Origin: Flavobacteriaceae bacterium
GTDB taxonomy: Bacteria; Bacteroidota; Bacteroidia; Flavobacteriales; Flavobacteriaceae
Length of the DNA stretch: 5,454 nucleotides
Direction: 5' to 3'
Assembly (NCBI GenBank): GCA_026992695.1
Contig: JALWYP010000325.1
Location: 1 to 5,454 of the forward strand
Shown here: positions 1 through 5,454 of the stretch, one piece after another
Layout: every line of letters begins with the position of its first letter
Numbering within the stretch: position 1 is the first letter of the stretch
The notes under the pieces: model-generated
The model's database searches: none
Told to the model about the DNA's origin: nothing
The model's input: the letters and a program-made list of their open reading frames with translations, nothing else
Position numbers and translations under genes: made by a program

Positions 1-92
1 AAGAACGTAAATAAAGTATGATGTTATAGTTTTTCAAATCATCAAAATATAAGAGTTTTACATAGCCTATTTGTAATAAAACAAAAAAAACA

Positions 93-1172
93 ATGAAGTT
101 AAAAATGATTATAAAAAACATTCTATTTGGTGTAGGAATTTTGATTTTAATAGTCCTAATTTTTTCTTCTCTACCTAGAATTTACAATCCATCACCTGAT
201 TTTCAGACTGAATTAGTTTATGGTAAGCCTGTTGCCAAAGAGATTGATAGTATTTTAACACCTAAAGAAAAACCTAAAAGAACGAGAGCTGTTATTATTC
301 TTAAGAATGAAAAAATTATCTATGAATATGGACCTACCGATAAAATAATGAATATTGCTTCTATTCGTAAAGCAATTTTGAGTTTATTGTATGGAATTGC
401 AATTGATAAAGGGATGATTAATTTAAATAAAACTTTAGCCGAATTAAAAATTGACGAAACAGTACCTTTAACATTAGATGAAAAAAAAGCAACTATTCGC
501 GATCTCTTAATGTTTAAATCAGGTATATATTTGCCCGCACAAGGAGAACATGATTCTCAGATTACAGATCGTCCAAAAAGGGGAAGCCATGAACATGGGA
601 CCTATTTTTTTAGCAACAATTTTGATGCAAATGTATTAGGAACCATATTCATGCAAGAAACGGGTACTTCAATTGGAGAGTTTATGGAAGAATATCTAGC
701 TAAACCATTAGGAATGCAAGATTTTACAAAAGAGAATGTAATTCTAGGAGATCCTTGGTTTTTTCCAAAGAAAAAATCCCTACACAAACAATATTACTTA
801 TATATGAGTACTAGAGATTTGGCAAGAATTGGAGCCATGGTTGCAAACAATGGCAAATGGAATGACTTACAAATAGTACCAGAAGAATGGATAACAGAAA
901 GCACTACAGAATATTCTCATATTAAAGATAGCCATAATCGTTATGATGGAGTATCCTATCAATGGTATCTGGATTCTAAAAGTAAAACTATTTGGGCAGA
1001 TGGATATGGTGAACGATTTATGATTATTGACCCCAATAATCAATTGACACTAGTGGAACAAAATTTTACCGGAAATTCTTTTTTAACAACAGGGCTTTGG
1101 TTGTTAAGTAGGAATATGGACTCTGGTTTAACTACTTTGATAAAAGCACATCGAATGCTTACTCAAAAATAA
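93..1172 (+). CDS. Membrane-anchored serine hydrolase, class C beta-lactamase-like fold
   Basis: This 359-residue protein belongs to the serine beta-lactamase/penicillin-binding-protein superfamily (beta-lactamase family PF00144, NylB-like branch). A basic N-terminus and a hydrophobic segment (about residues 8-28) with no lipobox cysteine suggest a signal anchor or uncleaved signal, placing the catalytic domain in the periplasm. The SxxK nucleophile motif is S90-I-R-K93. The stretch STRDLARIG (239-247) followed by GKWNDLQIVPEEW (254-266) is characteristic of the family. The third motif region is W301-A-D-G-Y-G, in place of the KTG/HxG of true beta-lactamases. The YxN position reads F173-S-N175, so the usual tyrosine is missing, and activity may be altered or lost. 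The start ATG follows an A-rich leader, directly before the Lys-rich N-terminus of the anchor. The gene stands alone and converges on pyk. The substrate (amide, ester or peptide) cannot be told; antibiotic resistance is not implied. The family call is firm, the function is not. Confidence 0.85.
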   Translation: MKLKMIIKNILFGVGILILIVLIFSSLPRIYNPSPDFQTELVYGKPVAKEIDSILTPKEKPKRTRAVIILKNEKIIYEYGPTDKIMNIASIRKAILSLLYGIAIDKGMINLNKTLAELKIDETVPLTLDEKKATIRDLLMFKSGIYLPAQGEHDSQITDRPKRGSHEHGTYFFSNNFDANVLGTIFMQETGTSIGEFMEEYLAKPLGMQDFTKENVILGDPWFFPKKKSLHKQYYLYMSTRDLARIGAMVANNGKWNDLQIVPEEWITESTTEYSHIKDSHNRYDGVSYQWYLDSKSKTIWADGYGERFMIIDPNNQLTLVEQNFTGNSFLTTGLWLLSRNMDSGLTTLIKAHRMLTQK

Positions 1173-1213
1173 ATTCTTTAACTTCACATTACAAAATCTG
1201 ATCAAAAGATAAT

Positions 1214-2641
1214 TTAAACCTTACTCACCCGCAAGGTATTAACCATACCTTTTTTTACAATAGGCATAGCGGCAAGATTTATTAAAAAATCACCTTGTGT
1301 TACAAACCCTTTTTCTAAAGCTATTTGGTTTACATCTTCAACGGTTTCATCGGTACTAACAAATCGATCATAATAAAATGCTTTTACCCCCCAGAGTAAA
1401 TTTAACCTTGAGAGGATACGATGGTTAGATGTAAACGCCAAAATATGTGCCGAAGGACGCCAAGCCGAAATTTGAAAAGCCGTATAACCACTATTAGTTA
1501 AGGTGCATATTGCTTTTGCTTCTATTTCGTTAGCCATATGTGCTGCGTGGTAGCAAATAGATTTGGTTATGTATCGGTTGGTACGTACATGTGGCGGATT
1601 TTGAGGAACGTTTATTAACGGAGAGTCCTCTACTGTTTTTAAAATAGTAGCCATGGTTTTAACAACCTCAACCGGATAGTTTCCCACAGATGTTTCGCCT
1701 GAGAGCATCACGGCATCGGCTCCGTCCATTACCGAGTTTGCTACATCGTTTACCTCAGCACGAGTGGGTGTTAAGGAGGTAATCATGGTTTCCATCATCT
1801 GGGTAGCAATAATGGCAGGAATACGCGCTTTTTTTGCGGTTAACACTAGTTGTTTTTGAATAAGCGGAACTTCCTCGGCAGGTACTTCTACTCCTAAATC
1901 GCCACGAGCCACCATGATACCGTCGCAGTATCCCACTATTTTATCGATGTTTTGAACGGCTTCGGGTTTTTCAATTTTAGCAATAATGGGAATTTTATAC
2001 TCGCTATGGGCTTCAATTAAGGCTTGAAGTTCTTTTAAATCGTCTGCATTTCGTACAAACGATAGTGCCAGCCAATCTACTTCTTGTTCAATAGCAAAAA
2101 CAGCATCTTCTTTGTCTTTTTGTGTTAGGGCAGGTAAAGAAATTTTGGTATTGGGTAAATTAACTCCTTTTTTTGAACTAAAAGCACCGCCTTGAATAAC
2201 TTTAGTACTAACTTTGTTTTGGTTATTGGTTTTTAATACTTCAAAAATTAACTTTCCGTCATCTACTATAATACGCTCGCCGGGATTTACGTCTTTTGGA
2301 AATAAATCGTAGTTCATGTACGCCTTTTTGGCATTTCCTACAAAGGGTTCACCGGTATAAAAAATAACTTCGTCGCCGGCTTTAATGGTTGTGTTTTCTT
2401 GCATTTCTCCAACCCGTAGTTTGGGACCTTGTAAGTCGGCAAGTATAGCCGTGTTTGTACCTAACGATGCTCCTAGTTCACGTATGGTTTGTATGTTTTG
2501 TTTTACAATATCGTAATTGGCGTGCGAAAAATTAACTCTAAAAACATCGACGCCTGCAATAATCATTTTTTTTATGATTTCGTTGGAGGAACAAGCAGGA
2601 CCAAGTGTTGCTATGATTTTTGTTTTTTTTTGGTTTGGCAT
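1214..2641 (-). CDS. pyk: Pyruvate kinase
   Basis: Pyruvate kinase transfers phosphate from phosphoenolpyruvate to ADP, giving pyruvate and ATP, the last step of glycolysis in the cytoplasm. The 475-residue length is normal for bacterial enzymes. The substrate-site motif R35-V-N-F-S-H40 lies in the first part of the TIM barrel. A B-domain lid spans about residues 70-165. The signature IAKIEKPEAV (220-229) carries catalytic K222 and metal ligand E224. ARGDLG (245-250) carries metal ligand D248, and ATQMMETM (279-286) completes the active site. The C-terminal domain spans about 355-475. The stretch D69-L-Q-G-P-K-L-R-V77 has Leu, Gln, Lys and Val at the positions that distinguish potassium-independent from potassium-dependent enzymes, so potassium independence is predicted. 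The start ATG overlaps the upstream stop by one base (TAATG), suggesting translational coupling. A nine-A run falls in codons 4-7. The effector-site type cannot be judged by eye. Confidence 0.97.
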   Translation of the reverse strand: MPNQKKTKIIATLGPACSSNEIIKKMIIAGVDVFRVNFSHANYDIVKQNIQTIRELGASLGTNTAILADLQGPKLRVGEMQENTTIKAGDEVIFYTGEPFVGNAKKAYMNYDLFPKDVNPGERIIVDDGKLIFEVLKTNNQNKVSTKVIQGGAFSSKKGVNLPNTKISLPALTQKDKEDAVFAIEQEVDWLALSFVRNADDLKELQALIEAHSEYKIPIIAKIEKPEAVQNIDKIVGYCDGIMVARGDLGVEVPAEEVPLIQKQLVLTAKKARIPAIIATQMMETMITSLTPTRAEVNDVANSVMDGADAVMLSGETSVGNYPVEVVKTMATILKTVEDSPLINVPQNPPHVRTNRYITKSICYHAAHMANEIEAKAICTLTNSGYTAFQISAWRPSAHILAFTSNHRILSRLNLLWGVKAFYYDRFVSTDETVEDVNQIALEKGFVTQGDFLINLAAMPIVKKGMVNTLRVSKV

Positions 2642-3135
2642 TATAGTATGATAAGGTTTTTGTTGGTTTTAATTTTATTGTTTTCGATATAATAAACAGA
2701 TAGTATTTGCTTCATTTGTTTTATTTGTTTTTGCAATGCTGATTTTTCGTCAGGTAAAAGCGGGGTGTTTATTTTTAGAATATAATCTGTTTGTTTATAC
2801 TCAGGTACTAAATAATGAGTTTGTTTTTGTAAAAGTACGTTATTTTCAAACAATCCGCCTGTATTAGGTGTTACTTGACTTTCTGAAGTTGTTTTGTTAG
2901 GTACTAAATAATAGGTTTGGTGTGTTAAGGAATTGGTATATTTAAATAGCGGAAAAAATATTTCGGAATGCTTGTAATTAGGGATAAAATCTTCTTTTTG
3001 TCTAACAAGTGCTATTTTTAGTGTTTTATTTAGCAAAAAAGCCAACTTGTAATTTTCCAGATTACAGTGAATGGCTACTATTGTATAGTTTTGATTTAAC
3101 TCTTCATCCTCAGAAACTAATTTGTAAACCGCCAT
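2641..3135 (-). CDS. IPExxxVDY family protein of unknown function
   Basis: This 164-residue protein matches the IPExxxVDY family, known from Bacteroidota and named after its motif; here the motif reads V110-P-E-Y-K-Q-T-D-Y118. The N-terminus (MAVYKL, then a Tyr-Thr-Ile-Val-Ala-Ile-His segment at 17-23 and a Leu-rich stretch near 31-42) fits family members as I recall them, which supports this start. There is no signal peptide, membrane segment or recognisable catalytic motif, so it is probably cytoplasmic. A shorter version of the motif region occurs earlier (QTYYLVPNK, 73-81, against QTHYLVPEYK, 105-114), so the protein contains an internal repeat. It lies between rnc and pyk, 71 bases after rnc, and its TAA stop shares one base with the pyk ATG. 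That position suggests co-expression with pyruvate kinase, but no function can be assigned from sequence. Confidence 0.88.
   Translation of the reverse strand: MAVYKLVSEDEELNQNYTIVAIHCNLENYKLAFLLNKTLKIALVRQKEDFIPNYKHSEIFFPLFKYTNSLTHQTYYLVPNKTTSESQVTPNTGGLFENNVLLQKQTHYLVPEYKQTDYILKINTPLLPDEKSALQKQIKQMKQILSVYYIENNKIKTNKNLIIL
2803..2912. repeat. 14-bp direct repeat inside the IPExxxVDY gene
   Basis: The 14-mer AGGTACTAAATAAT (plus-strand reading) occurs at 2803-2816 and again at 2899-2912. The copies are 96 bases apart, exactly 32 codons, so both are read in the same frame. The similarity continues for seven more bases on the plus-strand 3' side with two mismatches (GAGTTTG and AGGTTTG). On the minus strand the copies encode the YLVP-containing segments at residues 73-81 and 105-114 of the protein. 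No transposon-like feature is associated; this is an intragenic repeat, caused either by a small duplication or by similar protein segments with shared codons. Confidence 0.75.
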
Positions 3136-3162
3136 TTATTGTGTTGTTTGATATAATTGCAA

Positions 3163-3178
3163 CAAATTTACAAAAGTA
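3163..3178 (-). promoter_or_regulatory. Candidate tandem Bacteroidota -7 boxes before the IPExxxVDY gene
   Basis: Read on the minus strand, the rnc-IPExxxVDY gap contains TACTTTTG directly followed by TAAATTTG. Each fits the Bacteroidota -7 consensus TAnnTTTG, recognised by the primary sigma factor of this phylum. The upstream box would start transcription roughly 30 bases before the ATG at 3135. No perfect TTG -33 element is seen; the nearest is a CTG about 20 bases upstream of the first box. If real, this internal promoter would give the IPExxxVDY gene and pyk a supply of transcript separate from acpP-fabF-rnc. AT-rich DNA produces such boxes by chance, so the call is moderate. Confidence 0.42.
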
Positions 3179-3206
3179 GCTATTTAAGAAAGCAGAAACA
3201 GTGTGT

Positions 3207-3950
3207 TTATTTTTTTTTGCTTTCCATTGTGCGCTTAAGCTTATAATAAGCTCTTTTTGCGGCACGTTCTTCGGCTTTCTTTTTTGAAGTGGCTCTAGCT
3301 TTAGCTACGGTTTTATCATCGAGTTGAAGCTTAACAGCAAAATATTTCAGGCTTTCGTTTCCGGTGTCTTCGTAGATATGAAATTTAAATTCCCTTTTGT
3401 TTTTCTGGCACCATTCAATAAAAAGGCTTTTGTAGCTAATTATTTTTCCTTCCAGTTTTTGAATATCTACATAAGGTTTAATTACTCTTTTCTGAATAAA
3501 TTTTTCACAATACGAAAAACCTCTATCCAGGTAAATGGCTCCTACTAATGCTTCAAAAAGATTTCCGTGAATGTTTTGCCCAAACTGACTTGACGGCACC
3601 GAAGTTCGTACAAATTTTATTAAATTTAAGTCTCTTCCTAGTTCGTTAAGGTGTTCTCTGCTCACTACCTTCGATCGCATTTTAGTTAGGTATCCTTCGT
3701 CTCCGGCAGGCACTTTTTTAAATAAATGTGCTGCGATTACCATTCCTAGAACGGCATCGCCTAAAAATTCTAATCGTTCGTAACTAATGGTATTTCCTTC
3801 ACTGGTTTTTTCATTAAGCGATCGGTGGGTAAAGGCTTTTTGGTAAAAGGATACGTTTTTTGGCGAAAAGGTTATAATTTTTTTAACAGCATTATAAAAT
3901 TCTCCGCCTTTTTCAGTTTTGGAGGAAAATATGTTTTTTAATAATGTCAT
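3207..3950 (-). CDS. rnc: Ribonuclease III
   Basis: RNase III cuts double-stranded RNA with two-base 3' overhangs, processing the rRNA precursor and structured mRNAs as a homodimer in the cytoplasm. The 247-residue protein has an endonuclease domain (about 20-155) followed by a double-stranded RNA-binding domain (about 171-240) ending in the basic helix TSKKKAEERAAKRAYYKLK. The family signature ERLEFLGDA lies at 58-66, with E58, E61 and D65 at the positions of the E. coli metal-site and dimer residues E38, E41 and D45. The second metal-site motif reads N130-L-F-E133-A-L-V-G-A, so asparagine replaces the aspartate equivalent to E. coli D114, while the essential glutamate (E117 equivalent) is kept. 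The gene begins 34 bases after fabF. The C-terminus is ESKKK, encoded by a nine-A run. The short N-terminal extension before the domain fits flavobacterial homologs as I remember them. Confidence 0.96.
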   Translation of the reverse strand: MTLLKNIFSSKTEKGGEFYNAVKKIITFSPKNVSFYQKAFTHRSLNEKTSEGNTISYERLEFLGDAVLGMVIAAHLFKKVPAGDEGYLTKMRSKVVSREHLNELGRDLNLIKFVRTSVPSSQFGQNIHGNLFEALVGAIYLDRGFSYCEKFIQKRVIKPYVDIQKLEGKIISYKSLFIEWCQKNKREFKFHIYEDTGNESLKYFAVKLQLDDKTVAKARATSKKKAEERAAKRAYYKLKRTMESKKK

Positions 3951-3984
3951 TAAAAGGTTTTATTCCTGCCTAAGGAAAAATTCT

Positions 3985-5241
3985 TTATTCAGGTTTGTAT
4001 TTTTTAAATAACACACAAGCATTGTGTCCTCCAAACCCGAATGTGTTACTCATAGCGTATTCAATTTCGCGATTTTGAGTTTTGTTAAGGGTAAGATTAA
4101 GGTTGGGGTCAATGTTTTCATCAACGGTACTATGATTTATAGTGGGAGGCACCAAACTGTGTTGCATTGCTAAAATAGAAGCAATTGCTTCTACAGCTCC
4201 GGCAGCACCCAAAAGGTGACCGGTCATAGATTTGGTTGAATTAATGTTTATCTCTTTTGCATGGTTGCCAAAAACGTTGGTAATAGCTTTTAGTTCGGCA
4301 ACATCTCCTAGTGGGGTTGCCGTACCGTGCGTGTTGATATGATCAATTTTGTTGGGAGAAATATTTGCGTCTTCGAGACAATTTATCATTACTCTTTCAA
4401 CACCTATTCCTTCTGGATGTGGAGCGGTCATGTGATAGGCATCGCTTGACATTCCGCCACCTATAACTTCGGCATAAATTTTTGCACCTCTTTTTTTGGC
4501 GTGTTCGTATTCTTCTAAAATAAGAGCACCCGATCCTTCGCCTAGTACAAACCCATCACGGGTAGCATCAAAAGGTCTAGAGGCTGTTTCGGGATTTTCA
4601 TTTCGGGTAGATAATGCATGCATTGCATTAAATCCTCCAATCCCTGCTTTGGTTACAGCGGCTTCACTACCACCGGTTACGATGATGTCGCATTTTCCTA
4701 AACGAATGTAATTAAAGGCATCTATCATGGCGTTTGCTGCAGAAGCACAAGCAGAAACTGTTGCATAATTGGGACCCATAAAACCGTATTTGATAGAAAT
4801 ATTACCGGGAGCAATATCGGCTATCATTTTAGGAATAAAGAAGGGGTTGAAACGCGGTGTTCCATCCCCTTCTGCAAAATTTATTACTTCGTTCTGAAAA
4901 GTTTCCAGTCCACCAATACCGGCTCCCCAAATAACACCAACTCTAAATTTATTAATTTCGTCTAGATTAATGTTGGCATCTTCGATAGCTTCTTTTGAAG
5001 AAACTAAGGCATATTGAGCAAAACGGTCTAGTTTTCGGGCTTCTTTTCGGTTAAAATAATCCAGTGGATTAAAATTTTTAATCTCACAAGCGAATTTTGT
5101 TTTAAACTTTTCGGCATCAAAATAGGTAATAGGAGCACAACCGCTTTTTCCGGTTTTTAATCCTTCCCAATACTCAGGGATGTTATTACCTATTGGTGTT
5201 AATGCACCCAGTCCTGTTACAACAACTCGCTTAAGTTCCAT
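3985..5241 (-). CDS. fabF: Beta-ketoacyl-ACP synthase II
   Basis: FabF condenses malonyl-ACP with acyl-ACP, releasing CO2 and lengthening the chain by two carbons in cytoplasmic type II fatty-acid synthesis. The 418-residue length is normal (the E. coli enzyme has about 413). The N-terminus RVVVTGLGALTPIG is typical. The nucleophile is C165 in TVSACASAAN. The two active-site histidines are H305 (NTHGTATPLGD) and H342 (TKSMTGHLLGAAG), and K337 is the conserved lysine. This Cys-His-His set marks an elongating KAS I/II enzyme, not FabH. The C-terminal NTFGFGGHN (399-407) holds the gatekeeper phenylalanine region. FabF is favoured over FabB by overall pattern and by the adjacent acpP, whose stop lies 12 bases upstream. 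The two are almost certainly co-transcribed and encode enzyme and carrier substrate. No Shine-Dalgarno motif is seen in the 12-base spacer, as expected for Flavobacteriia. Confidence 0.97.
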   Translation of the reverse strand: MELKRVVVTGLGALTPIGNNIPEYWEGLKTGKSGCAPITYFDAEKFKTKFACEIKNFNPLDYFNRKEARKLDRFAQYALVSSKEAIEDANINLDEINKFRVGVIWGAGIGGLETFQNEVINFAEGDGTPRFNPFFIPKMIADIAPGNISIKYGFMGPNYATVSACASAANAMIDAFNYIRLGKCDIIVTGGSEAAVTKAGIGGFNAMHALSTRNENPETASRPFDATRDGFVLGEGSGALILEEYEHAKKRGAKIYAEVIGGGMSSDAYHMTAPHPEGIGVERVMINCLEDANISPNKIDHINTHGTATPLGDVAELKAITNVFGNHAKEININSTKSMTGHLLGAAGAVEAIASILAMQHSLVPPTINHSTVDENIDPNLNLTLNKTQNREIEYAMSNTFGFGGHNACVLFKKYKPE

Positions 5242-5253
5242 AAAGAAGTATTT

Positions 5254-5454
5254 TTATTTAGCTTCTTCAATATAAGAGATTGCTTGACCTACCGTAGCAA
5301 TGTTTTCGGCTTGGTCGTCCGGGATTTGAATATCAAATTCTTTTTCAAATTCCATAATAAGCTCTACTGTGTCCAAGGAGTCTGCTCCTAAGTCGTTTGT
5401 GAAGCTAGCTTCGGTTACAACTTCGTTCTCGTCAACTCCTAATTTGTCTACGAT
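5254..5454 (-). CDS. acpP: Acyl carrier protein, 5' end beyond the window
   Basis: Sixty-six codons and a TAA stop are visible; the start is cut off by the window edge. Acyl carrier proteins have about 78 residues, so roughly 11-12 N-terminal residues are missing. The phosphopantetheine attachment motif is G-A-D-S-L-D-T-V-E, with the modified serine at residue 26 of the visible part. It is followed by the acidic helix [20 protein letters not shown], which docks fatty-acid synthesis enzymes. The C-terminal [13 protein letters not shown] is also typical. AcpP carries acyl chains as thioesters for FabF and other fatty-acid synthesis enzymes and for lipid A and phospholipid assembly. The visible portion is very acidic and intact. 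It is the most upstream visible gene of the minus-strand run, and its promoter lies outside the window. Confidence 0.97.
   Translation of the reverse strand: MVDKLGVDENEVVTEASFTNDLGADSLDTVELIMEFEKEFDIQIPDDQAENIATVGQAISYIEEAK

Noticed and set aside
1..92. Promoter or upstream gene end before the hydrolase, including CCTATTTG at 66-73
   Set aside because: The box does not fit TAnnTTTG and no TTG -33 element is present at a suitable distance. Stops occur within the first few codons in all three forward frames, so no incoming gene is supportable.
93..1172. Calling the hydrolase an antibiotic-resistance beta-lactamase
   Set aside because: The KTG motif is replaced by A-D-G and the YxN tyrosine by Phe, and the sequence resembles the broad NylB-like serine hydrolase branch more than AmpC enzymes.
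1173..1213. Possible bidirectional terminator in the 41-base convergent gap between the hydrolase and pyk
   Set aside because: Only a very weak interrupted pairing (ATCT with AGAT around 1196-1210) is present, with no GC-rich stem and no clean U tract. Termination must occur here or further on, but no terminator can be supported.
2489..2692. Plus-strand open frame of 67 codons across the pyk start
   Set aside because: It lies antisense to pyk and the IPExxxVDY gene, has no family resemblance and no leader features. The other short frames at 602-787, 3324-3548 and 4496-4711 are likewise shadows of the real genes.
3963..3977. Inverted repeat TTCCT-GCCTA-AGGAA between fabF and rnc
   Set aside because: The stem is only five base pairs with a five-base loop and no following U run on the coding strand. 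It is too weak for a terminator or an RNase III autoregulation site, though it falls in the spacer before rnc.

Overview
The window looks like chromosomal DNA of a member of the Bacteroidota, most likely class Flavobacteriia. The DNA is AT-rich, and the starts have A/T-rich leaders without Shine-Dalgarno motifs. One intergenic gap carries Bacteroidota-type TAnnTTTG promoter boxes. One gene belongs to the IPExxxVDY family, which is known from this phylum, and the order acpP-fabF-rnc-IPExxxVDY-pyk is as I recall it from flavobacterial genomes. The genus cannot be settled from the sequence.

Layout: positions 1-92 are a leader with no supportable gene. Positions 93-1172 (+) encode a membrane-anchored serine hydrolase of the class C beta-lactamase/penicillin-binding fold. 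After a 41-base convergent gap, everything else is on the minus strand and reads from right to left: acyl carrier protein (5254-5454, its start lies outside the window), FabF (3985-5241), ribonuclease III (3207-3950), an IPExxxVDY protein (2641-3135) and pyruvate kinase (1214-2641). Spacings along the run are 12, 34 and 71 bases, then a 1-base TAATG overlap. This suggests one transcript, with a possible internal promoter in the 71-base gap.

Function: AcpP carries the growing acyl chain and FabF elongates it, so these two form a fatty-acid synthesis pair. Rnc processes double-stranded RNA. Pyruvate kinase makes pyruvate and ATP at the end of glycolysis and so feeds acetyl-CoA supply. The IPExxxVDY protein has no known function; its TAATG overlap ties its translation to that of pyk. 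The hydrolase is separate, convergently transcribed and visibly more AT-rich in sampled stretches.

No mobile element, CRISPR array, tRNA, rRNA or new multi-gene system is visible. The observations worth a second look are the potassium-independent signature in pyruvate kinase, an Asp-to-Asn change at a metal-site position of RNase III, a Tyr-to-Phe change in the YxN motif of the hydrolase, an in-frame duplicated motif in the IPExxxVDY protein, and the tandem promoter boxes in front of it.
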